DNA of 64,000 nt from Nostoc indistinguendum CM1-VF10. GTDB taxonomy: Bacteria > Cyanobacteriota > Cyanobacteriia > Cyanobacteriales > Nostocaceae. The notes below the pieces were generated by a model that worked only from the letters and a program-made list of their open reading frames with translations, was not told the origin of the DNA and made no database searches. Location: NCBI GenBank assembly GCA_019359215.1, contig JAHHHS010000023.1:24643-88642 (forward strand). The letters are read 5' to 3'. The position numbers and the translations under genes are program-made. Every line of letters begins with the position of its first letter. Position 1 is the first letter of the stretch. Of the stretch, positions 26,581-35,373 are shown one piece after another.

Positions 26581-27471
26581 TACTATCATAGTTTTTTCAA
26601 TAAATAATCCATCTGTACGTAGTCAAAATGAGCCTGAAGGTTAAAAAACTGGTAAAGCAATAAATATCTCTAAATTATCCATACTAACAAAATAAACGCA
26701 GAGAACACCCTTGTTGGAGGTAAAAGGAAAGTATTAATTAAGCTGTGGGTCATTGCTCACTAAAATAATCTGAGTTTGACGAACCTTTTTTTGCCTTAAA
26801 CTAAAATTCAAGTCTGTCTCTCTCCCACTCCGAGAGGGACGGTTTTGAGTAATAAAACTTCTTACAAGTTGTTTGAAAAGTGTTTTGCTGTAACTTTAAG
26901 CACTTTTAGATCCCCCCTAGCCTTAAAAAGAGGGGAACAGAAATCACAGTCCCCTGATTTATCGGGGGATTTTAGAGGTATCTAGGACTTTTGATACCCC
27001 CAAGAGGACTTTTCAAACAACCTCTTAGAACTCTGTGGCGAGTGTGGTGTTCCCTAATAAAGGTTTTTGTCAGCTCCTAAAGTTATCTATTTAGTCAAAA
27101 TTGGGCAAACTAAAATTACACCACAATGAAAGTGCAAAATGGTATAAAGCGTCATTATAAATTTACCCTTTCTGCTTGTTTGATCTGACATATTGCACCA
27201 GTTGTAATAAATGTCCTGGTTGCAAACTGCTAGATAATGCTTTCAATATTCTAAAAGAGGGCTGAAACAAGCTAGTACAGCACCGCGTAAATATACCAAC
27301 GATTCAAAATCGCAAAAAGTCCTAGTATATAAGTTTTTTACCTTTTAGCTTCCATTTCTGACTTGTGGTATGAGCCTAGAAAATCATTTCAGGGCGCAAC
27401 AATTCAGATATCAGTTTGAATGCACTTTTCCTCCTAAACACTTACAACCTGCTTTTGGATTCAAATTCTCT
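26581..27471. other. Intergenic region with repeats
   Basis: 891 bp. It includes a 48-bp repeat at about 26799-26846 also found at 44359-44406, then the MITE-like element 26868-27021, then AT-rich sequence to the kinase start. If the kinase starts at 27370 instead, the last 100 bp are coding. No other gene seen. Confidence 0.5.
26868..27021. mobile_element. MITE-like element, 154 bp
   Basis: Perfect 14-bp terminal inverted repeats GTTGTTTGAAAAGT (26868-26881) and ACTTTTCAAACAAC (27008-27021). The interior is rich in CCCC/GGGG arms, including CCCCTGATTTATCGGGGG near 26951, typical of a non-autonomous cyanobacterial element. No clear target duplication. No ORF. Confidence 0.6.
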
Positions 27472-29025
27472 ATGTCAGACCCCAACATTGGTCGCTTACT
27501 AAGCAAACGCTACCAACTCCAGGAGTTAATCGGTACTGGAGCAATGGGTCGGGTTTATCGTGCTAAAGATACTTTGTTGGGAGGTGTACCTGTTGCGGTT
27601 AAGTTTCTAGCGCTATCAATCCAAAATGAAAAGATGCGATTGCAAGACCGCTTTGAGCGAGAAGGAAAAACCTGTGCTTTGCTAGGGCAAAAAAGCATCC
27701 ATATTGTCCGTGTCATGGACTATGGCGTAGATGACAATAACACCCCGTTCTACGTCATGGAATATTTACAAGGACAAAGCCTAAACAATATTATTCGCAA
27801 GCAACGACTGCCTTTACCAAGATTTCTAAGTATGGCACGTCAACTCAGCCTGGGCTTACAGTGCGCTCATGATGGCATCCCAGTTGAGGGCAATATTTAC
27901 CCAATTATCCATCGTGATGTCAAGCCAAGCAATATGCTGGTGATTCAAGATCCCAGTTTCGGAGAATTGGTTAAGGTTCTAGATTTTGGTATTGCTAAGT
28001 TATTACAGTCCGATGGCGACCATACAAAATTCTATTTGGGGACATTGGCTTATTCTTCTCCCGAACAGATGGAGGGTAAAGAATTAGACAACCGTGCTGA
28101 TATTTATAGTTTGGGCGTCATGATGTTTGAGATGCTCACAGGCAAAATGCCACTGGTGGCACCAACTCACTCTTTTGGAGCATGGTATAAAACACATCAC
28201 TATCAAAAACCACGTTCTTTTACCGAGGTTGCACCCGGATTAGAACTACCAAAAGAAATCGAAGATTTGGTGATGAGTTGTCTAGCTAAAGTAGCACGCG
28301 ATCGCCCCCAAAATATCGCTGAAATCCTCAGAGTTTTAGTATCTCTAGAAAAGCCTGACCATACACGCAAAATTAAGCAAAACAGCCATGCCCTAGTTCC
28401 CGCTATTACAGTAAACAATGAGCTTGAACAAAAGGCAAAAGCCGAATTGCAGGTTTCCTGGTCAAACGAGGAAATTGCCCGGACTATTTCTTGGCCTGAA
28501 AATAAACCAGTTGCCGATATTGTGTTTCCCCAGACCATTCATACCAATGGAGAGGTTTTACCAGCTCTGTGGGTGATGCTACCGCAAGAGGAAATTCAAA
28601 AGCGTTTACTCTGTACCCGCTATAACCAATTTCTTTTCATTTCTATCCCCCATCCCATGCTGTTATGGATTACTGTCATCTACAACCGCAAACATGGCGC
28701 TAAATGGTTACCTTACTACCTTGATCTCAAAACCAGTCTTGGTAAAGAAATTACTCGGTTACTACAGCATACAGGTTACTATCGCTTGTTGTTCTTTGCA
28801 CGAGAAACACCAAATCGCTGTACCCATATCTTACTTTCCAGCGTTGCTTCTGCCCAACGCCAACGGCTGCAAGAGTGGGTCGCAATGAGCAACACATTGA
28901 TGTCCTCTGCCGATCCACAAATTAGTAAGAGCGTACTCAAAAAGGAGTATGAAAAGATTAAGCCTCAAATTCTCGCAAAATTGCAAAGTATTGATACAGA
29001 TTCTCCACACGATCTTTCTAACTAG
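27472..29025 (+). CDS. Serine/threonine protein kinase with cyanobacterial C-terminal domain
   Basis: 517 aa from ATG 27472 (MSDPNIGRLLSKRYQL); an in-frame ATG at 27370 would add 34 residues, and neither start has a strong ribosome site. Hanks-type kinase: G-loop LIGTGAMGRVYRAKD, VAVKFL lysine, HRDVKPSNML catalytic loop, LDFGIAKL, LAYSSPEQM and RADIYSLGVMMFEMLTGKMP. After about residue 300 comes a non-kinase domain (VSWSNEEIARTISWPENKPV, HPMLLWITVIYNRKHGAKWL, LLQHTGYYRLLFFARETPNR) that I recognise only as cyanobacterial. No transmembrane helix, so probably cytosolic. The target is unknown. Confidence 0.92.
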   Translation: MSDPNIGRLLSKRYQLQELIGTGAMGRVYRAKDTLLGGVPVAVKFLALSIQNEKMRLQDRFEREGKTCALLGQKSIHIVRVMDYGVDDNNTPFYVMEYLQGQSLNNIIRKQRLPLPRFLSMARQLSLGLQCAHDGIPVEGNIYPIIHRDVKPSNMLVIQDPSFGELVKVLDFGIAKLLQSDGDHTKFYLGTLAYSSPEQMEGKELDNRADIYSLGVMMFEMLTGKMPLVAPTHSFGAWYKTHHYQKPRSFTEVAPGLELPKEIEDLVMSCLAKVARDRPQNIAEILRVLVSLEKPDHTRKIKQNSHALVPAITVNNELEQKAKAELQVSWSNEEIARTISWPENKPVADIVFPQTIHTNGEVLPALWVMLPQEEIQKRLLCTRYNQFLFISIPHPMLLWITVIYNRKHGAKWLPYYLDLKTSLGKEITRLLQHTGYYRLLFFARETPNRCTHILLSSVASAQRQRLQEWVAMSNTLMSSADPQISKSVLKKEYEKIKPQILAKLQSIDTDSPHDLSN

Positions 29026-29498
29026 GAATAATTTCTTAATGTTACATCTTTTAGATGTAGCCAAGGGGTAGTCACTCAAAGTATGTAAACTTTTATAAAC
29101 AAAATATATATAAAGATGTAACTTCTAGTTATATGTATAAAGAGTGAAAAAACTAGCTGCCGAATCACGGCTATCTAAATTCTCTCTCAATCTTACTGTG
29201 TATATAATAATTCCGGTAGATTGGAAGTTTACGCAGGTTGATTCACAGTGTAGACTGAACCAAAAGCAAGGCTGGCTAAGGTAAAGAGTAAATTTTTACT
29301 ACAAAATTAAAGTAAGTCTAGGCTGTAGAAGATGTGTCTTTGAAAAGCGTACTTATTGCTAATTAATTTTTTGAGTTGAATTTTTGCCCAACTTTTGCGT
29401 AATTGGTGATCGAAGTTGACGCCCCGACATCCCCAGCTGTTTTCCTCCTTGGAACCAAGCAAGAGAAGGAGGTCGCCCACTGCGACAGTAGAACGACT
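29026..29498. other. Intergenic region downstream of nblA, with hairpins
   Basis: 473 bp between convergent genes. Near nblA two hairpins are visible: CCTCCTT (29444-29450) with AAGGAGG (29466-29472), and GTCGC (29472-29476) with GCGAC (29482-29486). Read on the minus strand the first is followed by AAAAC, so it may mark the end of nblA mRNA without being a strong terminator. The rest is AT-rich and empty. Confidence 0.5.
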
Positions 29499-29696
29499 CT
29501 ATGCCATAGTGGAACCGGAATCTAAGCCCCACTGGTGCTTAAGAAGTTCTTGATAAGTTGCCTCGCGCACTACCATTTGCTCATAGAGCTTAACCAAAAA
29601 GTCTTTAGCTTGATCGTGGCTCATGTTTTGCACCTGAGTAGCAAATGAGCAGATGCTGAATTGCTGTTCCAAGGATAGTTTCGTTGGCTGGTTCAT
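29499..29696 (-). CDS. nblA: Phycobilisome degradation protein NblA
   Basis: 65 aa, typical NblA length. The text LSLEQQFSICSFATQVQNMS, HDQAKDFLVKLYEQMVVREA and TYQELLKHQWGLD is the family core. NblA binds phycobiliproteins and delivers them to Clp protease when nitrogen or sulphur is scarce, producing bleaching. It stands alone on the minus strand. A palindromic site (29718-29739) sits 22 bp upstream of the ATG. Nitrogen control by NtcA is known for nblA genes, but I found only a one-mismatch NtcA-like sequence here. Confidence 0.96.
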   Translation of the reverse strand: MNQPTKLSLEQQFSICSFATQVQNMSHDQAKDFLVKLYEQMVVREATYQELLKHQWGLDSGSTMA

Positions 29697-29717
29697 AGTT
29701 AACTCCGAAAAACAACG

Positions 29718-29739
29718 TGTAAAGGTGATATCGTTTACA
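29718..29739 (-). promoter_or_regulatory. Candidate operator: TGTAAA-N10-TTTACA palindrome upstream of nblA
   Basis: TGTAAA (29718-29723) and TTTACA (29734-29739) are symmetric around GGTGATATCG, itself containing the GATATC palindrome. The spacing suits a dimeric helix-turn-helix regulator. On the minus strand it also reads GTA-N8-CAC, one base off an NtcA site. The regulator is unknown. Confidence 0.4.
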
Positions 29740-30196
29740 GAAGTCTAAATGGGATAATAATTGGGCTTATAACTGTCCAACATTTTTTCCTCCGTATTAC
29801 GAAAGATAACAATTGTTTGACACATTGCCCACATCCAAAGTGTGGACTTTTTCTGCTCTGATATCTCGCACCTAATCCTACTGATATACCACCCAAGTTA
29901 GTTAAGCCATATTCCGGAAAATAGGCTTTGTTTTGCCTAAGGTAAGTATAAATATCTCCCTGAGTCCTTTTTGCTTTGCACAACTCTCCTTTGGGGAGAA
30001 GCTGACGTGTGATTCTTAGCCCCCGATAGTTTTTCCTAAACCAGAAAAACTAAGATGCTGTCTCCCCTAGCATGAAGAAAGCTTTGGAGGGTAGGAATTT
30101 TAAGGATGTTGGGGGATAAATGGTAATAAACGTGAATTATAGTCGTCTTACCTGATTACGTGCAAGATGTCAATTTATCAATTTATGCAAATTTAG

Positions 30197-30228
30197 TTTA
30201 GCCTCATTAGGTTAATTTTGAGGCTAAA
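30197..30228 (-). terminator. Hairpin downstream of the PP2C gene
   Basis: TTTAGCCTCA (30197-30206) pairs perfectly with TGAGGCTAAA (30219-30228), 12-nt loop. It lies 115 bp beyond the PP2C stop. There is only a weak T-run, so this is a plausible but unproven operon terminator. Confidence 0.45.
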
Positions 30229-30343
30229 AGTATTTGTATCAAATTGTAAAAATGAAAAATGCTCACGCTGAACAAATTGCTGAGTATATTTACCAGATTA
30301 GTCATTTGTCAGTTGTCCTTTGTTATTGGGCAATGACCCATGA

Positions 30344-31081
30344 CTAATGACTATTTTCTTCGAGTGAGACGATGACAACTGTGATGTTATCGTGCCCTCC
30401 GTGGTCTTTGGCAGCCTCAACTAGAGAGATAGCGGCTTTATCAAGCCAAGGAGTGTCTTGAAGGCAGCTAGCAATCTTTTGTTCGACAAGTTCTTCTGTT
30501 AGACCATCACTACATAACAGCAAGCGATCGCCAATTTTGACATCTAGTGGTTGCAGATCAAGCTGATGCAAGTCTTCACGCCCCAAACAGCGCGATAATA
30601 CATGACGAAAAGGATGCGATCGCGCTTCATCTAAAGTGATGTCACCGATTTTGATTGCTCGTGCTACCCAAGTATGGTCTTCTGTTACTTGTTCTAATTG
30701 CGACTCTCGGAAGCGATACAGCCGGGAATCGCCAACATGACCGCACCAGGGTGTCTCTGGGGAGCGAAAAACCACAGCTACAACCGTTGTACCCATATCG
30801 GCGCGTTCGGGATGATTTTGCTGATCCTGCAAAATCGCTTCATTGGCAAGCCACAAAGCTTGCTCTAGCAATTCTTGGGAAGATTTAGGAGATTGCCAAT
30901 TTGCTACCAAATAGTTTTGAATTTCTTTAGTGGCAATCCGACTTGCCTCCTCACCTCCGGCATGACCACCCATGCCATCAGCAACAACGAAAAACCGCCC
31001 CTCTGGGTCGATATAGTAAGCATCCTGATTATTAGAACGAATAAGTCCCGGATCGCTAAAACCCGTGAAATTAAGTTTCAT
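30344..31081 (-). CDS. PP2C-type serine/threonine protein phosphatase
   Basis: 245 aa from ATG 31081 (MKLNFTGFSDPGLIRSNNQD); a TTG at 31099 would add six residues. PPM/PP2C metal site: DAYYIDPEGRFFVVADGMGG and GHAGGEEAS, then GHVGDSRLYR, LLLCSDGLTEEL and HGGHDNITVVIV. It is a soluble single-domain enzyme of the PphA/Stp type, dephosphorylating phospho-Ser/Thr with Mn2+/Mg2+. It follows the ABC1-kinase gene with an 18-bp gap, so the two are very likely co-transcribed. The last residues and stop (NSH*) are encoded by heptad repeat sequence. Confidence 0.95.
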   Translation of the reverse strand: MKLNFTGFSDPGLIRSNNQDAYYIDPEGRFFVVADGMGGHAGGEEASRIATKEIQNYLVANWQSPKSSQELLEQALWLANEAILQDQQNHPERADMGTTVVAVVFRSPETPWCGHVGDSRLYRFRESQLEQVTEDHTWVARAIKIGDITLDEARSHPFRHVLSRCLGREDLHQLDLQPLDVKIGDRLLLCSDGLTEELVEQKIASCLQDTPWLDKAAISLVEAAKDHGGHDNITVVIVSLEENSH

Positions 31082-31099
31082 AATTTTTTCGTACAACAA

Positions 31100-32785
31100 T
31101 TAATACATACGATCGTAACGGTCAAGGCGTAAAAGTAGTCTGATCATGATCACTGAAAGCCCTGCTGCAATTAAACCAGGCGCTAGTGCCCACCATACAT
31201 AATTCGTAACCACTAAGATCGTAGCTGAAAGCGTGAAAGCACTGATTAACAGAGCATAGCTTATTGAGAGCTGAATACTGCTCTGTCGGCGCAATAGGCG
31301 TTCAGTTTCGATAGACCGAACGCGCAGGCGCATGTCTCCCCGTTCTAGCTTCTCTAGGGTATCCTCTAATCTACGTGGTAGACCAAACGCGGTACTACTT
31401 ACCTGAGCTGCTTGACGACTTAATTCGTTAATAAAGCTATTTCCCTCAGAACCATTCATATCGGTCATAAGCTGCATTGCATACGGTTTGGCAACTTCCA
31501 TAAAGTTAAACTCTGGATCTAAACCTTTGCCTACCCCTTCTAAGGTAGAAAAGGCTCGCATCACAAAAGTGAAGGTTGCTGGAAATCTAAATGGCTGATT
31601 ATAAGCTATTTCGTAAAGGTCGTCACTGATTGCCGCGACCGATTGATTTTCAAAGGGCTTATCCATGAAATGATCCAGCATGTACTGGACGGAACGTCGG
31701 ACTGGGCCCATGTCATCGGTTGGTGCGATCGCGCCTAAATCGATTAAAGACTGAACAACGCGATCGCCATCTTTTTGGGCAATACCAAACAGTGTTTGCA
31801 TCAGTCCTTCGCGAACGTTAGACTTAATCCGCCCCATCATGCCGAAATCGTAGAATATCAAAGCACCAGTTGCACTAATGGCAATATTGCCTGGATGAGG
31901 ATCGGCGTGGAAAAAGCCACTATTGAGCAGCTGTAGTAAGTAGGCTTGAGCGCCTTGACGAGCGATCGCCTTTCGATCCAAACCTGCTGCTTCTAAAGCT
32001 TCGTATTGGCTAATTTTAATTCCAGGGAGATATTCTAAGGTTAAGACTCTAGAAGAAGCATAACGCCAGTAAACTTTTGGGACATTCACCCAATCGTAGC
32101 CGCGAAAGTTCCGGCGAAAGGTATCAGCATTACGACCTTCATTGAGATAATCAATTTCTTCCCAAAGAATTCGACAACATTCTTCATAAATACCTAACCA
32201 ATCTCGCCCCCGTCCCCATTTGGGATGGTTTTGAAAGTAGCGGGTGATTCCCTTAAGAATCTGTAAATCTATTTCAAATAATTTTTTTAGTCCAGGACGT
32301 TGCACCTTGACAACAACCGATTCCCCACTATGCAGCACAGCTTTGTGTACTTGCCCCAAGCTAGCAGCAGCTAAAGGAATCGGTTCAAAATTATGGAATA
32401 GTTCAGGAATTTTCTTGCCTAGTTCTCTCTCTATGGTCGCTTCTACTTGCTCATAGCTAAATGCCGGTACTTTGTCTTGTAACTTGGCTAGTTCGTCTAC
32501 ATATTCAACAGGGAATATATCAGCACGGGTAGAAAACAATTGCCCTACTTTGATGAAGGTTGGCCCTAAATCTAGCAGGGTATTGCGAATCCAAACCGCT
32601 TGGGTTTTGCGTCTTGCAGCTTGCTTTGCCTCAGTCACACCACCCGGATAACTCCAAGATTTGTTGTATCGCCAAAGTTTGAACAATAAGGTCAAGACGA
32701 AAGACCAAATGTCCACAAAACGCCGTCTGCTAGAGTATTGTTCCCGATTCCAACGGTATGCTTTATCTGAATAACCTTGTTCCAT
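31100..32785 (-). CDS. ABC1/UbiB-family atypical kinase
   Basis: 561 aa. The KxGQ signature LGPTFIKVGQLFSTRADIFP (about residues 73-92), Ala-rich loop PLAAASLGQVHKAVLHSG, VVVKVQRPG lysine, catalytic HADPHPGNI and metal-binding FYDFGMMG are all intact. Two C-terminal transmembrane helices (SYALLISAFTLSATILVV and the following one) anchor it to a membrane. In cyanobacteria and plastids the family is linked to prenylquinone metabolism and plastoglobule or thylakoid lipid function. It is directly followed by the PP2C gene and preceded, 137 bp upstream, by the DUF6825-like gene, all on the minus strand. ATG at 32785. Confidence 0.93.
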   Translation of the reverse strand: MEQGYSDKAYRWNREQYSSRRRFVDIWSFVLTLLFKLWRYNKSWSYPGGVTEAKQAARRKTQAVWIRNTLLDLGPTFIKVGQLFSTRADIFPVEYVDELAKLQDKVPAFSYEQVEATIERELGKKIPELFHNFEPIPLAAASLGQVHKAVLHSGESVVVKVQRPGLKKLFEIDLQILKGITRYFQNHPKWGRGRDWLGIYEECCRILWEEIDYLNEGRNADTFRRNFRGYDWVNVPKVYWRYASSRVLTLEYLPGIKISQYEALEAAGLDRKAIARQGAQAYLLQLLNSGFFHADPHPGNIAISATGALIFYDFGMMGRIKSNVREGLMQTLFGIAQKDGDRVVQSLIDLGAIAPTDDMGPVRRSVQYMLDHFMDKPFENQSVAAISDDLYEIAYNQPFRFPATFTFVMRAFSTLEGVGKGLDPEFNFMEVAKPYAMQLMTDMNGSEGNSFINELSRQAAQVSSTAFGLPRRLEDTLEKLERGDMRLRVRSIETERLLRRQSSIQLSISYALLISAFTLSATILVVTNYVWWALAPGLIAAGLSVIMIRLLLRLDRYDRMY

Positions 32786-32922
32786 AAATTACTTTGTGTA
32801 CCGTTGGTTTGCAACCGAATCACTTGGAAGAAAAGACACTCTGATTCCTAAACTGTTTTTTTAAGTGTCATTTGTCACTTGTGCAAAATTTTTGACGAAT
32901 GACCAATGACTTATGACTAAAT

Positions 32923-33249
32923 TTATGCAGAAGTTCTGCGATAATGTTGCAATTCTGTGCGTAACAGGGCAATTTCTGCTCGTAATTCATCAATATCTGC
33001 TTGCAAGTCACCTGAATCAGAACTGGCTTGCCGAGTACCTGTGGTAGATTGACCAGCATTAGCTGCTTCTGCTGACCGATTTGCCCGCTCTATGACTTCT
33101 TCTGTAAACTGGCGCAACTGTTCTCTAGCTTCTGCATCAAATTTGCCCAGATCGCTCAAAGCATCGGTCAAGGCGACCTCTAAACGCTCATTAACTACTT
33201 CGGCTACTGCTCTGCCTACGAAAAAGGCTTGTACTAGTGGGTTACTCAT
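32923..33249 (-). CDS. Conserved cyanobacterial coiled-coil protein (DUF6825-like)
   Basis: 108 aa. N-terminal [20 protein letters not shown], helical middle with [20 protein letters not shown], a Ser/Thr/Gly/Gln-rich linker (about 68-82), and a C-terminal coiled coil [21 protein letters not shown] believe this is the family catalogued as DUF6825, widespread in cyanobacteria; that name is from memory. No membrane segment. Function unknown. Upstream of and in the same direction as the ABC1-kinase and PP2C genes; a heptad-repeat block (32870-32920) lies between. Confidence 0.78.
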   Translation of the reverse strand: MSNPLVQAFFVGRAVAEVVNERLEVALTDALSDLGKFDAEAREQLRQFTEEVIERANRSAEAANAGQSTTGTRQASSDSGDLQADIDELRAEIALLRTELQHYRRTSA

Positions 33250-33826
33250 AAATTTTTGTTACGTTGATCCGCAAGAGAATTATAACTTGCCTGTATGCTT
33301 TACGGCTTCTGCTGGGGAGTTAGAGATTTACATGACTTAATAGTGCGACTTCAACCTTGGCGAATAGCATTGGCAGAGTTTGCGGGCAGACAAACCAGAG
33401 CTAAATCGATTTGAAATAACATATATCGTGACATTCCAGCAAGTTTCGATAATATTGCTTTGGTGTATTGGGTAAATAGGTTGTCATTTGCAAGGCTTGC
33501 CCTTTCAATATCCAGGTTATTAGTTGGCTCATACAGAATCAGCAGTTCGATTTCTAAAATACTGATCACATAGCGATGCCTGCGGCGGGCTACGCCTACG
33601 CTAATCTTGCTAATTCCCCCGCTCAAGACAGAGGCGCTTTTGTGAATATCATCATATTTAAAGAGAAAGTTTCAGAAAAACCGCGCCAAATCCGAATTTA
33701 AAGAGAAGCTAAATAGTAAGCATTACACTGCAATATCTGATTGATGAAAATGTTAATTCTATATATCAAAATCAAATTAAGCTCTGTTAAAATTAACCTA
33801 TAATTAATTGATACTGGATTGATTCT
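33250..33826. other. Intergenic region, no supported gene
   Basis: 577 bp. A minus-strand open frame at 33351-33626 has no recognisable family and its beginning overlaps palindromic repeat text (gcctgcggcgggctacgcct) at 33575-33605. The rest, to the first Uma2 gene, is AT-rich. Confidence 0.45.
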
Positions 33827-34549
33827 ATGACCATCACCCAAGAATTAGAATCTCAAGGAGACATCTCGAAAGATGTGATATTTCCACCAAGTGATTTATA
33901 TAGTGACGAACCTCCCTTGGAAACAGAACTGCATCTACGACAAATAATGTTACTTTTACAATGCCTGGAATGGCTGTGGCCAGGTAGAAATGATTTTTAT
34001 GCAGCGGGGAACCTAACTATCTACTACAGTCCACACCAAAAAAAATCAGAGTACTTTCGCGGACCAGACTTTTTTGTTGTATTGGGATGCGAACGCAAAA
34101 CCCGAAAAAGTTGGGTAGTTTGGGAAGAAGAAGGCAAATATCCCAACGTAATTATCGAAATTTTGTCGGAATCAACAGCGAAGACAGACAAAGGTTTAAA
34201 GAAAACAATTTATCAAGATATTTTCCGAACACCCGATTATTTTTGGTTTGATCCATACACGTTAGAATTCGCGGGATTTCATTTACTAGATGGAGAATAT
34301 CAACCTCTACAAGCGAATGCAGAAGGATATTTATGGAGTCAACAATTAGGGTTGTATTTGGGAATTAATTGGGGTTTATTGCGTTGGTTCACACCTGATA
34401 GAGAATTAGTACCGACACTAGAAGAAACCGCCGCACAAGCACAAGAAACAGCCGCACAAGCACAAAAAATCGCCGCACAAGCACAAGAAAAAACAGAACG
34501 TTTAGCAGCCAAATTGCGGGAATTAAATATCGATCCAGATACAATTTAG
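33827..34549 (+). CDS. Uma2 family (DUF820) restriction-endonuclease-like protein, copy 1
   Basis: 240 aa. PD-(D/E)XK-type core: RGPDFFVVLGCE (Asp), WVVWEEEGKYPNVIIEILSE (Glu motif) and TDKGLKKTIYQDIFRTPDYF; this is the Uma2 fold that is hugely expanded in cyanobacteria. The C-terminus is a repetitive helix of AAQAQET/AAQAQKI units followed by RLAAKLRELNIDPDTI. No known substrate; nuclease activity is inferred only from fold. It is a near-identical neighbour of the gene at 34649, a clear tandem duplication. ATG at 33827. Confidence 0.9.
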   Translation: MTITQELESQGDISKDVIFPPSDLYSDEPPLETELHLRQIMLLLQCLEWLWPGRNDFYAAGNLTIYYSPHQKKSEYFRGPDFFVVLGCERKTRKSWVVWEEEGKYPNVIIEILSESTAKTDKGLKKTIYQDIFRTPDYFWFDPYTLEFAGFHLLDGEYQPLQANAEGYLWSQQLGLYLGINWGLLRWFTPDRELVPTLEETAAQAQETAAQAQKIAAQAQEKTERLAAKLRELNIDPDTI

Positions 34550-34648
34550 ATAGTCTAAACGAGTGCGATTACTTACGGGATGCTACGCGATCGCTAACTA
34601 CAACACTGCTAAAATAAATTCATAACTACTTGATGCCGTATCCATTCT

Positions 34649-35350
34649 ATGACCATAGCTCAAGAATTAGATTCTCAAGAAGGCATCTGCCAAGATGTTA
34701 TATTTCCCGCTGGCGATCTATATAGTGATGAACCTCCCTTGGAAAGCGAACTGCATTTACGGCAAATAATCCTACTTTTAATATGTCTGGAATGGTTGTG
34801 GCGAGATAGAAATGATTTCTATGCGGCGGGAAATCTGACTATCTATTACAGTCCACACCAACGCAAATCAGAATACTTCCGAGGTCCAGACTTTTTTGTA
34901 GTTCTAGGAACTGAACGTAAAACTCGCAAAAGTTGGGTAGTGTGGGAAGAAGATGGCAAATATCCGAATGTAATTCTAGAAATTTTGTCTGACTCAACAG
35001 CTAATACTGATAAAGGTCTAAAAAAAGAAATTTATCAAAATACTTTCCGCACGTTGGATTATTTTTGGTTCGACCCTTACACACAAGAATTTGCGGGATT
35101 TCATTTAGTAGATGGAGAATATCAACCTCTAGAAGCAAGTGAACAAGGATATTTATGGAGTCAGCAATTAGGGTTATATTTGGGAGTTCATGAAGGTTTA
35201 TTACGGTTTTTTACACGAGATGGACAACTAGTAGCAACACCTGAAGAAACGGCAGAACAAGCAGAACAAAAGGCAGGACAAGCAGAACAAAAGGCAGAAC
35301 GTTTGGCAGCAAAATTGCGAGAGTTGAATATCGATCCAGATACAATTTAG
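34649..35350 (+). CDS. Uma2 family (DUF820) restriction-endonuclease-like protein, copy 2
   Basis: 233 aa, paralogue of the gene 99 bp upstream. Same core (RGPDFFVVLGTE, WVVWEEDGKYPNVILEILSD) and same last 16 residues (AKLRELNIDPDTI end). The divergence is concentrated in the C-terminal repeat helix, where AEQAEQK/AGQAEQK units replace the AAQAQE units of copy 1, so the number and type of 7-residue units has changed since duplication. ATG at 34649. Ends 23 bp before the convergent CCA-fusion gene. Confidence 0.9.
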   Translation: MTIAQELDSQEGICQDVIFPAGDLYSDEPPLESELHLRQIILLLICLEWLWRDRNDFYAAGNLTIYYSPHQRKSEYFRGPDFFVVLGTERKTRKSWVVWEEDGKYPNVILEILSDSTANTDKGLKKEIYQNTFRTLDYFWFDPYTQEFAGFHLVDGEYQPLEASEQGYLWSQQLGLYLGVHEGLLRFFTRDGQLVATPEETAEQAEQKAGQAEQKAERLAAKLRELNIDPDTI

Positions 35351-35373
35351 ATTACTGCGATCGCTTCACTAAT

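Larger units (their letters stand above)
29697..30343. other. nblA upstream region and PP2C downstream region
   Basis: 647 bp. It contains the palindrome at 29718-29739, the hairpin at 30197-30228 and heptad repeats TAATGAC/TGACAAA-like from about 30300 to 30355, which enter the end of the phosphatase gene. An open frame on the minus strand at 29735-29983 is not convincing. Confidence 0.5.

Noticed and set aside
29718..29739. NtcA site for nblA
   Set aside because: Best match GTA-N8-CAC has a mismatch in the core; listed as a generic palindrome instead.
33351..33626. 91-codon minus-strand open frame
   Set aside because: Its beginning overlaps palindromic repeat text and the rest matches nothing I recognise; no ribosome site.
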